Shown here: one piece after another, positions 48,704 through 58,194 of the stretch
How positions within the stretch are numbered: position 1 is the stretch's first letter
Layout: every line of letters begins with the position of its first letter
The notes under the pieces: model-generated
Database searches by the model: none
What the model saw: only the letters and a program-made list of their open reading frames with translations
Told to the model about the DNA's origin: nothing
NCBI GenBank assembly: GCA_945280365.1
Contig: CALYQD010000001.1
Coordinates: 124,001 to 188,000 of the forward strand
Reading direction: 5' to 3'
Origin: an uncultured Apibacter sp.
Lineage (GTDB): Bacteria > Bacteroidota > Bacteroidia > Flavobacteriales > Weeksellaceae
Length of the DNA stretch: 64,000 nt
Translations under genes and position numbers: made by a program

Positions 48704-49570
48704 ATGAAAAAACTAATACTTGCACTATTAGTAGTAGTTGGATTCACTTCCATCAATGCACAAAAATTAGCAAAGTCAGGAAGTAGTTACAAATTAAAAA
48801 AAGTTATTCCTGTAGAGGGTAGACAAGGTATTGCTATTGACAAAGATTATTATTATGTATCTAGCAGCACCGCATTATTTAAATATGATAAGAATGGTAA
48901 TCTTATCACAAAAAATGATAAACCATTTACAAAATTCGAAAAAGAAGTAAATCATTTCGGCGATATCGATATTTATAACGGAGAAGTTTATACAGGAGTA
49001 GAATTTTTTGATGCAGGAGTCGTTCGTAATATTCAAATTGCCGTATACGATGCGGAAACTCTTGATTATAAATATTCCATCGATTTTGGTGAAATTGAAC
49101 AACCAGAAGTTAGCGGTATTACCATCGACAGAAAAAACAATGTAGCTTGGATGTCTGACTGGACTTCAGGATGGTATGTTTACAAATACGATTTAAAAAC
49201 CAGAAAATACATAGGAAAGGTTCACTTACAACCTTCTCCACAATGGCAACAAGGAGTATATCATATAGACGGAAAACTTTTAATTACTTCCGATGATGGA
49301 GATTCAGATATTCCTGAAGCTGATAACATCTACATAGCCGATGTTAGCAATCCGGAACAAACCCGTGCTGAAGTATCTTTATTCAGATCTATTCCAGAAT
49401 TTGAAAGAGCCGGAGAAATTGAAGGTCTTTCTATAGATCCGGTAACTAATGATTTAGTAATCCTTAACAATAGAGGTGCTATCATTAAAATGGGTATGCC
49501 TTCAGGTTTTTATCCTGGATATGATAGTGAAATTCATGAGTTATATATTTTTGAAAAGACTAAAAAATAA
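48704..49570 (+). CDS. Secreted beta-propeller-like protein, role unknown
   Basis: Exported protein of 288 residues; the signal peptide ends SINAQ near residue 19. Repeated short blades resemble NHL/SMP-30-type propellers: GIAIDKDYYYVSSST, GDIDIYNGEVYTGVEF, GITIDRKNNVAWMSDW, GVYHIDGKLLITSDDGD and GLSIDPVTNDLVILNN. No catalytic residue can be named. It lies between glpQ and a porin inside the glycerol-phosphate island, so it may bind or process the same substrates. CGAAA (a TTTCG half-site) at 48503-48507 is about 200 bases upstream. Confidence 0.65.
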   Translation: MKKLILALLVVVGFTSINAQKLAKSGSSYKLKKVIPVEGRQGIAIDKDYYYVSSSTALFKYDKNGNLITKNDKPFTKFEKEVNHFGDIDIYNGEVYTGVEFFDAGVVRNIQIAVYDAETLDYKYSIDFGEIEQPEVSGITIDRKNNVAWMSDWTSGWYVYKYDLKTRKYIGKVHLQPSPQWQQGVYHIDGKLLITSDDGDSDIPEADNIYIADVSNPEQTRAEVSLFRSIPEFERAGEIEGLSIDPVTNDLVILNNRGAIIKMGMPSGFYPGYDSEIHELYIFEKTKK

Positions 49571-49601
49571 TTTCTCTTCACCTTTTAATAATCATAAAGA
49601 T

Positions 49602-49650
49602 GATAAGGTAAAGATAAAGTTTATTTAAGATAATATATCTTTACCTTATC
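49602..49650 (+). terminator. Stem-loop after the propeller gene
   Basis: Perfect 15-base arms GATAAGGTAAAGATA and TATCTTTACCTTATC, with a 19-base loop. No T tract follows, so it may be a processing or partial-termination element before the porin gene. Confidence 0.55.
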
Positions 49651-49698
49651 CTATTAACTTATATTATAAAAACAAATTAAATACTTAAAAAAACTAAC

Positions 49699-51006
49699 AT
49701 GAATTTTAAAAGTAGTTTATCTCTTTTCTTAACGGCAACATTTATTTTAGGATATGGCCAAAAAGTTTCTCTTGAAAAATTTCAATCAGAAAGTGACACA
49801 ATAAAAAGGAAAGCATCGCTTGTGGAACGTATGAATAGCGATAGCTCTCAGCTTTCTCAAGGAATCAAATTAAATTTTATTAAGGAGTTAACAGGTGCGG
49901 ATGAAAACAGTTTTACACCTACTCTTAAATATGGTATTGGTATGGTATTGGAAACCATCTACCAACAAGTTCCAAAAGAACAAGGCCTTCACAAAGAAGC
50001 AAATTCAAGATATAATTTCCAACCGGCAGCTTTCAAAATAGGTTTCTTACATACAGACATGGATATTTCGCCTAAATTGAGCGCAAGCATGACTTGGAAT
50101 TTACATTCTAGTAAAATTTCAGATGCATTTATCAAATATAAATTCAATCCATTGCTTAATTTACAAATAGGTCGTTTTAAAGGAGCTGGAAACAGAGCTG
50201 CTAATGAAACTTCTGCTTATGATTTGGATTTGGCTGATTTTACTTATACTTCTGAAAATCAAAGTGCCGCTCAAGGAGGTCCAGATTTAAGACACTATGG
50301 TATTAACGTTTCAGGTAACGTAAAAAACTTCGTAAGATATGCTTTTTTCTTACATAACAGTGACAGTAATCGAGACAGATACTGGTCTTCATTTAATGAC
50401 GGTCCGTCCGAGGGTCAAGGAAATCACGGTTTAGAGTTTAAAAGCTGGGATGCTTCCCTACGTTTTTTCCCTGTAAAAAATGTTGAATTTGGAGGTCATA
50501 TGGGATCCGTTAACCTTCCTGGAATGGGCTTTAAACAAGCTTGGGCTTACTCCGGATTTTTATATTATATAAATCCAAAAAAATACAAATTCAAATTTGA
50601 TTACGGAACATTTAAAAATGTAAGATTTACAAGTGTTGATGAAAATGGAAATACTATATTTGTATCTCCTAATAATTTAGATTACACAAAACACGATTTT
50701 GTTAAAGTAAATAAACTGGGTTATTCATTTCTTGCAGGATTCAATATTACTCCAAAAATTGAGCCTGTTGCTAGATTTGAATATTTTAATCAAGGGAACA
50801 AAGATATTTCAGGATTTAATTATGAAAAACTTTACCTATATACTGCAGGGGTAAATTTTTACTTATACCCAAACAGTCCAAGAATGGCAAAATTAACAGC
50901 TTTCTATCAACATAGAGCTGAATCTGGAGGACCTAGCATTTCCAATGATTGGTTCGGTTTAAGTTACCAAATTGTATTATACAACAATACAAAAGGTGTT
51001 TTTTAA
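49699..51006 (+). CDS. Outer-membrane porin of the glp island
   Basis: Predicted beta-barrel channel, 435 residues: signal peptide to about residue 20 (ILGYGQ), a short N-terminal coil region, then alternating amphipathic strands rich in aromatic residues (FLHTDMDISPKLSASMTW, FIKYKFNPLLNLQIGRFKG) and a C-terminal strand near FGLSYQIVLYN. It resembles phosphate-selective OprP/O-type porins. Between glpQ and glpK it most likely admits glycerol-3-phosphate, glycerophosphodiesters or glycerol; that is inferred from context only. Confidence 0.75.
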   Translation: MNFKSSLSLFLTATFILGYGQKVSLEKFQSESDTIKRKASLVERMNSDSSQLSQGIKLNFIKELTGADENSFTPTLKYGIGMVLETIYQQVPKEQGLHKEANSRYNFQPAAFKIGFLHTDMDISPKLSASMTWNLHSSKISDAFIKYKFNPLLNLQIGRFKGAGNRAANETSAYDLDLADFTYTSENQSAAQGGPDLRHYGINVSGNVKNFVRYAFFLHNSDSNRDRYWSSFNDGPSEGQGNHGLEFKSWDASLRFFPVKNVEFGGHMGSVNLPGMGFKQAWAYSGFLYYINPKKYKFKFDYGTFKNVRFTSVDENGNTIFVSPNNLDYTKHDFVKVNKLGYSFLAGFNITPKIEPVARFEYFNQGNKDISGFNYEKLYLYTAGVNFYLYPNSPRMAKLTAFYQHRAESGGPSISNDWFGLSYQIVLYNNTKGVF

Positions 51007-51027
51007 CATAATAAATACATAAAATCA

Positions 51028-51085
51028 AAAATACATTTAAAAAAAGATTAATTTTAGAACAATGATCCAATTTTAAATGTATTTT
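51028..51085 (+). repeat. 15-base inverted repeat before glpK
   Basis: Perfect arms AAAATACATTTAAAA (51028-51042) and TTTTAAATGTATTTT (51071-51085) around a 28-base loop. It could end the porin transcript. Its right arm overlaps the TTTCG element at 51083-51087, so it could also be part of glpK control. Confidence 0.5.
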
Positions 51086-51098
51086 CGTTTTTATTTTC
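51083..51098 (+). promoter_or_regulatory. TTTCG element upstream of glpK
   Basis: TTTCG (51083-51087) followed seven bases later by TTTC, like the double TTTCG before glpABC. It lies 45 bases ahead of ATG 51132. Confidence 0.4.
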
Positions 51099-51131
51099 AA
51101 AAGATAAATTAAATAACTAAAATCAAAAAAG

Positions 51132-52637
51132 ATGAAAGAAAAATTCATTTTAGCTTTAGATCAGGGAACTACATCATCGAGAGCTATTTTATTTAATCAT
51201 GGAGGAGAAATCGTTTCAGTAGCCCAAAAGGATTATACACAATATTTCCCAAAACCGGGATTAGTAGAACACAACCCTGAAGAAATTTGGTCTTCACAGA
51301 TGTCTGTAGCTGCCGAAGCTATAGCAAAAAAAGGTATATCGGGGTTGGACATTGCCGCTATTGGTATTACCAATCAACGGGAAACTACAATCGTTTGGGA
51401 CAGGGAAACCAGTGAAACCATTTACAATGCAATTGTTTGGCAGGATAGAAGAACTTCCAAATATTGCGATGAGCTTAAGGAACAAGGCTTGACCGATATG
51501 ATCAGAGAAAAAACTGGTTTAATACTTGATGCTTATTTCTCAGGAACTAAATTAAAATGGATATTGGACAACGTTCCAGGAGCTAGAGAGAAAGCTGAGC
51601 AGGGAAAACTTTGCTTTGGTACTGTAGATACCTGGTTGGTTTGGAAGCTTACCAGAGGAAAAATGCATGTTACTGATGTTTCCAACGCTTCTCGTACCTT
51701 ACTATTTAATATTCATACCTTGGAATGGGATGAGGATTTATTAAAATTATTCAACATTCCAAAGTCCATGCTTCCTGAAGTAAAACAAAGTAGTGAAGTG
51801 TATGGTGAAACTTCCACTACTCTATTCTCTACTAAAATTCCTATTTCCGGTATTGCAGGAGATCAGCAAGCTGCTTTATTCGGTCAATTATGTACCAATA
51901 AAGGAATGGCAAAAAACACCTATGGTACTGGGTGCTTCTTATTAATGAACACAGGAGAAGATGCGGTCTTATCTAAAAACAACCTATTAACAACTATAGC
52001 TTGGAAAATTAACGGAAAAACCTATTACGCGCTTGAAGGTAGTGTTTTTGTAGGAGGTGCGGTTGTGCAATGGTTAAGAGACGGGGCTAAAATTGTTAAA
52101 ACTTCAGCAGATACTGAAAATCTTGCTAAGACCGTTCCCGATAATGGAGGCGTATATTTTGTACCGGCATTAACCGGTTTGGGAGCTCCCTATTGGGATC
52201 CATACGCTCGTGGAGGTATTTTAGGAATCACCAGAGGTACTACAGATGGACATATTGCCAGAGCTACTTTAGAAGGTATTGCTTATCAAGTATATGATTT
52301 AATAAAAGCAATGGAGGCAGATTCAGGTGTTCATGAAATTGAATTACGTGTTGACGGAGGTGCATGTTCCAATAATTTAATGATGCAATTCCAATCTGAT
52401 ATTTTCGGGTTTAATGTAATAAGACCAAAAACTTTGGAAACTACAGCATTAGGAGCTGCTTATTTAGCCGGATTAGCTGTTGGATATTGGAGTAGTATTG
52501 ATGAACTTCAGGCTCAAAGATCGGTTGATCGAGTATTTAAACCTGAAATGGATAAAGATAAAGCTGAACATTACATTAAAGGTTGGAAAAGAGCCGTAAG
52601 TAGAGTTCTTAACTGGGTTGATGAGGAGGATAAATAA
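51132..52637 (+). CDS. glpK: Glycerol kinase
   Basis: ATP-dependent phosphorylation of glycerol to glycerol-3-phosphate. The 501 residues are full length for the FGGY family. The phosphate loop [15 protein letters not shown] is at the N-terminus, followed by [13 protein letters not shown] and IVWQDRRT, then [36 protein letters not shown] and the ATP-site [17 protein letters not shown]. It is the last gene of the island. No glycerol facilitator gene (glpF) is in the window. Confidence 0.97.
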   Translation: MKEKFILALDQGTTSSRAILFNHGGEIVSVAQKDYTQYFPKPGLVEHNPEEIWSSQMSVAAEAIAKKGISGLDIAAIGITNQRETTIVWDRETSETIYNAIVWQDRRTSKYCDELKEQGLTDMIREKTGLILDAYFSGTKLKWILDNVPGAREKAEQGKLCFGTVDTWLVWKLTRGKMHVTDVSNASRTLLFNIHTLEWDEDLLKLFNIPKSMLPEVKQSSEVYGETSTTLFSTKIPISGIAGDQQAALFGQLCTNKGMAKNTYGTGCFLLMNTGEDAVLSKNNLLTTIAWKINGKTYYALEGSVFVGGAVVQWLRDGAKIVKTSADTENLAKTVPDNGGVYFVPALTGLGAPYWDPYARGGILGITRGTTDGHIARATLEGIAYQVYDLIKAMEADSGVHEIELRVDGGACSNNLMMQFQSDIFGFNVIRPKTLETTALGAAYLAGLAVGYWSSIDELQAQRSVDRVFKPEMDKDKAEHYIKGWKRAVSRVLNWVDEEDK

Positions 52638-53131
52638 TTGTTTATTTCCTTTCTTAAAAATTATAAAAAGCAGTTTAATCAATAATCTACTAAATTTAGA
52701 ACAACCTTTTAATCAAAGTACATTAGATTTATATTTATGAGGTATTACTAATAATGCATATTTTATCATAAATCTACCTAATGGTTATGATAAATTTATT
52801 ATTTAATATCTTATAAACTATTTCATAATAAATTGATAGATTTTACAGATGTTAATTTTTATAAGTTTTAAACTTTATAGAATTTGGCATCTGTAAATTC
52901 TATATTATATAATGTATGTTTAAAAGTACTATACATTTTATAATAATCATTATAATTTGTTTTATAGTTTTTAAAAGCATAAATACACCATTTTATATTA
53001 ATTAAATTATAATTTTAATTTAGTTTCAAATATTTTTTGCAATTTCTTAGATTTCATAAACATAATTTTATATTTTTACAAACTAAATTGAATATCATTT
53101 TAAAATAAAAACAAACTAAAAACACAATAAT
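52638..53131. other. AT-rich intergenic region
   Basis: About 490 bases with no gene. There is no good hairpin after glpK. Just before the next gene, TAGATTTC at about 53048 is one base off the -7 consensus. Confidence 0.5.
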
Positions 53132-53881
53132 ATGAAAAAGATTCTCATTTTACTTTCAATTTTCATATCTTCTATTTCAATGTATAGTCAAGAAATAGAT
53201 CGATTAGATTTTAACCTAAGTTTACGATCCAATCATTTATGGAGAGGTATAACCGTCACAGACGGAGCTATGACCGATGTAGATATAAATTATGCATTGG
53301 ATAATAAAAAATATCTCAAATTAGGAGTTTGGGGAGGTATAGGGCTAGGTGATACGAATGGAGAACATTACCATGAAATTAATTATTACATACATTACAG
53401 TACAGGTAAATGGGGAGTAGGTGTATGGGATGTATTTAATTCGACCGGTAGATTAAAAGGGGATAAAGATAATGATATATGGAACTACGATCGCAAAACA
53501 AGTGGTCACCGATTTGATTTCAGAGGTTATTTTGTATTTTCCGAAAACTTTCCTTTAAAACTTGATTATGGAACTTCTTTTTATGGCTGCGACAGAGATG
53601 AGAAAGGAGATCAAAGATGGTCTACTTACGCCGGTTTAAATTATCCAATAATAAAAAGTAAAGCTGTTGATTTAGACCTATTTTGTGGTGCTGCCTTTGG
53701 TCTTGCCGGTAAATCCAATTTTTATGGGAACGAGAAACATGATTTTGATATTGTAAATGCAGGAATTACGGCATCTAAAGATGTGAGCGTTCTAGGATAT
53801 AAGTTACCTGTTTCAGCAACAGCCATGTGGAATCCATCTCGAAAAGAAGCAAGAGTTCAAATTGCAACTTCTCTCTTCTAA
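53132..53881 (+). CDS. Outer-membrane beta-barrel protein, TorF-like
   Basis: Exported 249-residue protein with a signal peptide to about residue 20 (SMYSQ). It has a series of amphipathic strands (FNLSLRSNHLWRGITVTDG, YLKLGVWGGIGLG, HEINYYIHYSTGKWGVGVWD) and a final strand ARVQIATSLF ending in Phe, as outer-membrane proteins do. The pattern SNHLWRGIT recalls the small TorF-type putative porins. The substrate is unknown. It ends at a strong terminator and so is a single-gene unit. Confidence 0.7.
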   Translation: MKKILILLSIFISSISMYSQEIDRLDFNLSLRSNHLWRGITVTDGAMTDVDINYALDNKKYLKLGVWGGIGLGDTNGEHYHEINYYIHYSTGKWGVGVWDVFNSTGRLKGDKDNDIWNYDRKTSGHRFDFRGYFVFSENFPLKLDYGTSFYGCDRDEKGDQRWSTYAGLNYPIIKSKAVDLDLFCGAAFGLAGKSNFYGNEKHDFDIVNAGITASKDVSVLGYKLPVSATAMWNPSRKEARVQIATSLF

Positions 53882-53904
53882 AAAATTATCTTTTCTTTAT
53901 ATAC

Positions 53905-53938
53905 AAAATTGCCGGTAAATTATATACCGGCAATTTTT
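53905..53938 (+). terminator. Terminator after the TorF-like gene
   Basis: Arms AAAATTGCCGGTA / TACCGGCAATTTT with a seven-base loop, followed by T's, 24 bases after the stop. Confidence 0.85.
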
Positions 53939-54054
53939 ATTTATTTAAGTCATATTATTATAAAGAAATAATTTCTAATTTTACATTCTTTGACCAAACT
54001 AAATACTTTATAATTAAATCAAAATATATTAAAGTAAAAAGACTATTTCTATAG

Positions 54055-56430
54055 ATGCAAACATATATAAAAAGCTATTTAATATTATTATTTTTACTTT
54101 TTTCCCCTTTATGTCTTATTTCTCAAATTACTATTAAAATTGTAAATATTGAAACAAATTTTCCTATTGAAAATGCACCTGTTTATAATGAGGCAAATCA
54201 TTTAATAGGTTTCTCGAATGAGGAAGGGATTATAAATTTAGATAATAATATTAATAAAATAACAATTCGAGCCAACGACTATCTCCCTAAAATAGAAATG
54301 ATTGGTAAATTAGATAAAACCATATATTTGTTAAAAAAAATCGATAAAAAGAGTGATCCGAAAGCGGTATCAATTTTAAAAAAATTATGGGAAAATAGTA
54401 AAAAAAATAATGCAGATTATCTGAATACTTACAAATTCGATTCTTATGTAAAATTCACCTTAGATATGCCCTCAGATTCGGTTAGTTATATTTATACTCC
54501 TAAAAGAAAACTGGATACCTTAAATAATAAATTAAAGAGTTTTTTAGAAAAGAGTATGGTTTTTATCGGAGAAAGAACGATGCTTTATGAATATGATAAG
54601 AAATATGGAAAGAAAGGAATTGTAACGGCGTATAAAGCAGGAGGCTTTCATAATGCACAATTTTTTAATTTTTCCATTGCAAAATCATTCGTAAATGACT
54701 ATCCTGAAATTTTAAAGCCTAGAGAAATGCAAGGTAATGTATCTAAATTAGTAGATAGCATTTATATAAATAATAGAAAAACTTATGTTATTTATACTTA
54801 TTCACATGGAAAAGGCGAAACTCAATTTTATAAAAACCTGACCGTCTTTGTGGATTCTGAAAACTATGCTTTGGTAAAACTAATTGGAAATAATTCTAAG
54901 ATTTCTAATATTTATTATGAAATAACCTACACCCCTTATGAAGGAATTTGGTATACAGAAGATGAGTTTATGAAGACCGAAATATTAAGTAGTAATTTTA
55001 TAAAAAAAATAAATAAGTTACTTCCTAAAGGCTTACATTCTATTACTCGATTAAATACTACAGCCACCATAGATTCTCATATAACTAATTTTACTAATGA
55101 TATTTCATATAGTCCTAAAGATTTTAAAGGCTATGAATATGCTATTTCTAAAGATGTTTCAAATCAAGTTGATGAAAAAATTTCATTGCTGCGAAAAGAT
55201 TCTCTTACAAAACGTGAAGCTACTACCTATAGCGAACTAAATAGAATATTTGATAAATATAAGCTGGAATCTAGACTAAAATTTTTTAGGAAGCTTTCGG
55301 AAGGAGAGTTAGAATTAGGTTTTTTTAATTTCGATGTGTACAGTATGTTTAGTCACAATTTATATGAATCTTTTCGTTATCAGTTAGGAGGTCATACCAA
55401 TTATAAATTCAGTAAAAAAACACGACTTGGTGGATATATTGCTAAAGCATCAAGAGATGAAGAAGCTAAAGGAGGGGCCGATGTGACTTTCTTTATTAAT
55501 AAACAACATGGGGGAGAATTATCATTTAAAGCGGAAACTGACGTACTTCCTGTTGGGAGAACCAAAATAAAATATTTAACGGCTAAAGATGAGCTTACTG
55601 CTAAAACCAATAATATTTATAACGGCGATTATTTTAGCTACAGAAAAGTTGAATTATCTTATCAACAAGATTTTTTTAAAAATTTAGACATCACTTTTGT
55701 TGTTGATTATCAAAGACAACGTGTAAATTTTCATTACAAATTTAAAGATTATGATGAAAGTACCTGGTTTAATTATGTAAACACTGCCCTAAGATTACGT
55801 TATGCTCCCAATGTAAAATATATAGAATCTTCAAATGGCAAATATACATTACAAGATAAACCTCCTTATTATTATTTTACTTACTCAAAATCTTGGAAAT
55901 TGTTTGAAAATAGTACAGGAATTCATCGTTTATATCTTTCCGCTTTATATACTTTTTTATCCAAAATGGGTAAAACCGAAATCATTGGAAATGTAGGGGC
56001 TACTTTTGGAGAAACGCCATTAATGGATTCATTTGAAGGCAATGGGGTCGCAAAACACGGAAAAAGTATTTGGGGAAGATTTAGCTTTAAAGGTTTTCAA
56101 AGTTTTGAAACTATGAAGCCTTCTTCCTTTTTTTCTGACAGGTTTGTATCTTTTCAATTTTCCCATCATTTTAGACCTTTACGTGTCAACGAATTCAAAT
56201 CTTTACATTTTACCGTACTCTATAATGGACTTATTGGGTGGATGCCTGATAAAGATCTTCATTCCCTTTTTGAGTTCGATGTTCCAAAAGATTATTACCA
56301 GGAAGTTGGCTTCGAAGTAAATAAACTCTTATTAGGCCTTGTTGGAGTAGGCATTTATGTTCGTTTAGGTGCTTATAAGGTTGGAAATTTAGATCAAAAT
56401 CTCTCTGTTAAGCTTAATATGGATATTTAA
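54055..56430 (+). CDS. DUF5686 family outer-membrane protein
   Basis: Large envelope protein of 791 residues. It has a signal peptide to about residue 24, then a carboxypeptidase-like regulatory domain (about 24-95: KIVNIETNFPIENAPVY). A central region with YDSY-like KFDSYVKFTLDMP is the DUF5686 signature, and the C-terminal half is a predicted barrel (LGGYIAKASRDEEAKGGADV, KVELSYQQDFFKNLDITF). The biological role of the family is not established; it is widespread in Bacteroidota. It lies alone on this strand. Confidence 0.8.
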   Translation: MQTYIKSYLILLFLLFSPLCLISQITIKIVNIETNFPIENAPVYNEANHLIGFSNEEGIINLDNNINKITIRANDYLPKIEMIGKLDKTIYLLKKIDKKSDPKAVSILKKLWENSKKNNADYLNTYKFDSYVKFTLDMPSDSVSYIYTPKRKLDTLNNKLKSFLEKSMVFIGERTMLYEYDKKYGKKGIVTAYKAGGFHNAQFFNFSIAKSFVNDYPEILKPREMQGNVSKLVDSIYINNRKTYVIYTYSHGKGETQFYKNLTVFVDSENYALVKLIGNNSKISNIYYEITYTPYEGIWYTEDEFMKTEILSSNFIKKINKLLPKGLHSITRLNTTATIDSHITNFTNDISYSPKDFKGYEYAISKDVSNQVDEKISLLRKDSLTKREATTYSELNRIFDKYKLESRLKFFRKLSEGELELGFFNFDVYSMFSHNLYESFRYQLGGHTNYKFSKKTRLGGYIAKASRDEEAKGGADVTFFINKQHGGELSFKAETDVLPVGRTKIKYLTAKDELTAKTNNIYNGDYFSYRKVELSYQQDFFKNLDITFVVDYQRQRVNFHYKFKDYDESTWFNYVNTALRLRYAPNVKYIESSNGKYTLQDKPPYYYFTYSKSWKLFENSTGIHRLYLSALYTFLSKMGKTEIIGNVGATFGETPLMDSFEGNGVAKHGKSIWGRFSFKGFQSFETMKPSSFFSDRFVSFQFSHHFRPLRVNEFKSLHFTVLYNGLIGWMPDKDLHSLFEFDVPKDYYQEVGFEVNKLLLGLVGVGIYVRLGAYKVGNLDQNLSVKLNMDI

Positions 56431-56488
56431 ATTAATTTTCATCCAATTTAAATTAACTTACAGTTCTATTAGATTTATTAATAAAATT

Positions 56489-57385
56489 TTATTTATAAAC
56501 CTCCTGATTAACTATATAGGGCAATTTTTCATGATTCAAAATGGATATAACATTTTTAGCACAAAAATTGTCATTGCACTTCGCGCTTCTTTAGTCGCAG
56601 AACCAATATGAGATGTAATAACAACATTTTCCATAGATAGCAAAGGGTTATTTGCCTTCATAGGTTCCGGTACGATTACATCCAATCCGGCACCCCAAAT
56701 TATCTCTTCTTTGATTGCCTTTATTAAATTACTTTCATTAATTATTAAGCCTCTTGCCGTATATTATTATGGATGTTTTCTTCATCTTTTTAAAAGCCGA
56801 AATATCAAATATTCCTTTATTTTATTCCGTCAAAGATGCATGTAAACATAATATCCGATCTATTCAATAATTCATCAAAAGAAACATAACAGGCGTTGAG
56901 TTCCTTCTCTACTTCTTCTTGTTTATGTCTATTATTGTACAGTATTTTCATTCTGTAAACATCTTTACATTTTTTTGCCATTTTAATACCAATATATGCC
57001 CCATGCCGAATATTCCTAAGGTTTTTCCATTTAACCCTTGCCCTAAATAATCTACAGATGAAAATACCGTTTTCCATTTCCCCTCTATAATTCTCCGATA
57101 ATTAAAAAAGGCCTTTCTTGAAACAATTAACATCAGTAAAAAAGCCATGTCAGCAGTTGCATTACTGAGCACATCCGTTGAAATAACTTTTAATTGAGTA
57201 ACTTCTTTAAAAAAACTTTTCGGAACTGGAGACATCGTTTATATAGGCACCTGTTTTCTTACATTTATCTATCAGTTCTTTAAGAGATATAGGGTTTGGA
57301 TCCGTCCGCATTTCAACCTCTAAGCCTTCTTTTTTTACATCTCCATACCCACTTCAGGAGTTCTGTCTGAAATAATTACTTTCAA
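56489..57385 (-). pseudogene. Decayed D-2-hydroxyacid dehydrogenase
   Basis: Fragments of one NAD-dependent 2-hydroxyacid dehydrogenase (glyoxylate/2-ketogluconate reductase type) can be read in order over several frames. They are KVIISDRTPEVG (first codon now TTG), KKEGLEVEMRTDPNPISL, VISTDVLSNATADMAFLL, LNGKTLGIFGMGHI, NNRHKQEEVEKEL, IIWGAGLDVIVPEPM, NPLLSMENVVITSHIGSAT and CAKNVISILNHEKLPYIVN. At least four frame changes and an early stop destroy it. It lies downstream of an SDR/aldo-keto reductase pair. Confidence 0.88.
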
Positions 57386-57408
57386 AATTTTGTATTTTTT
57401 AATAAAAT

Positions 57409-57436
57409 AAAGTCCGGCATGAACCGGACTTTTATT
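57409..57436 (-). terminator. Terminator after the SDR/AKR operon
   Basis: Arms AAAGTCCGG / CCGGACTTT, with A and T runs on both sides, beside the SDR stop on the minus strand. Confidence 0.75.
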
Positions 57437-57457
57437 TTTTTGTTTATTCTATTAAGA

Positions 57458-58177
57458 TTAAGGATTAGTAGACCACAAAGAAGCATTGGGCAGCAACGCT
57501 CGTCTATTTAATTTTAAAATATCAACTACCAACTCCGCAAAATCTTCAGGCTGCAATACTTTTTCAGGATTTCCGTCTGTAATTTTCAATAATTTTATAG
57601 ACATGTCTGAAGCAATGGTACTTGGTGTGAGTGTAGTTACCCGAATATTATTTTTTCTCATCTCATACATCAACGATTCAGACAGGGAAATTAACCCTGC
57701 TTTTGAAACACTATATGCTGATGTATTGGCACTACCTTTTAACCCAGCTGTTGAAGAAACATTAATTATATCTCCGCACTTTTTTTCTATCATTGACGGG
57801 AGTACAGCTCTTGCCATATAATAAGGTCCGAACAGATTGGTTTGTACAATTCTTTGCCACTCTTCCACAGGCATTTCCAAAAAACTTTGAAATCCTGATA
57901 TTCCTGCATTGTTAATCAAGATATCAAAAGTGCCGAATTCGTTTTGTAATTTTTCAACGGCTGATTCTACTTCTTTCTGATTGGAAACATCAAAAACAGA
58001 ATAGGCAACTTTCACTCCTTTTCCTTCTAATTCTTTTACGGTTTCCTTAATCGTGGTTTCATCTCTTCCTGTAATAGCTACCTCTACTCCTTCAGCAGCC
58101 AGAGCTAGAGCCACTGCCTTACCTAATCCGCGATTTCCACCGGTAACTATTGCTTTTTTTCCTGTTAGTTTTTGCAT
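57458..58177 (-). CDS. SDR oxidoreductase, FabG-like
   Basis: Short-chain dehydrogenase of 239 residues. The cofactor loop TGGNRGLGKAVAL is near residue 12, NNAGISG near 90, the catalytic Ser in INVSSTAG near 141, and YSVSKAG carries catalytic Tyr and Lys. The sequence is close to 3-ketoacyl-ACP reductases, but the genomic place (17 bases after an aldo/keto reductase, away from fatty-acid genes) suggests another carbonyl substrate. Confidence 0.85.
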   Translation of the reverse strand: MQKLTGKKAIVTGGNRGLGKAVALALAAEGVEVAITGRDETTIKETVKELEGKGVKVAYSVFDVSNQKEVESAVEKLQNEFGTFDILINNAGISGFQSFLEMPVEEWQRIVQTNLFGPYYMARAVLPSMIEKKCGDIINVSSTAGLKGSANTSAYSVSKAGLISLSESLMYEMRKNNIRVTTLTPSTIASDMSIKLLKITDGNPEKVLQPEDFAELVVDILKLNRRALLPNASLWSTNP

Positions 58178-58194
58178 AATACTTATATATAAAT

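Noticed and set aside
56817..57235. Two overlapping minus-strand frames as small dehydrogenase-like genes
   Set aside because: They are consecutive pieces of one frameshifted hydroxyacid dehydrogenase; the rest is readable on both sides.
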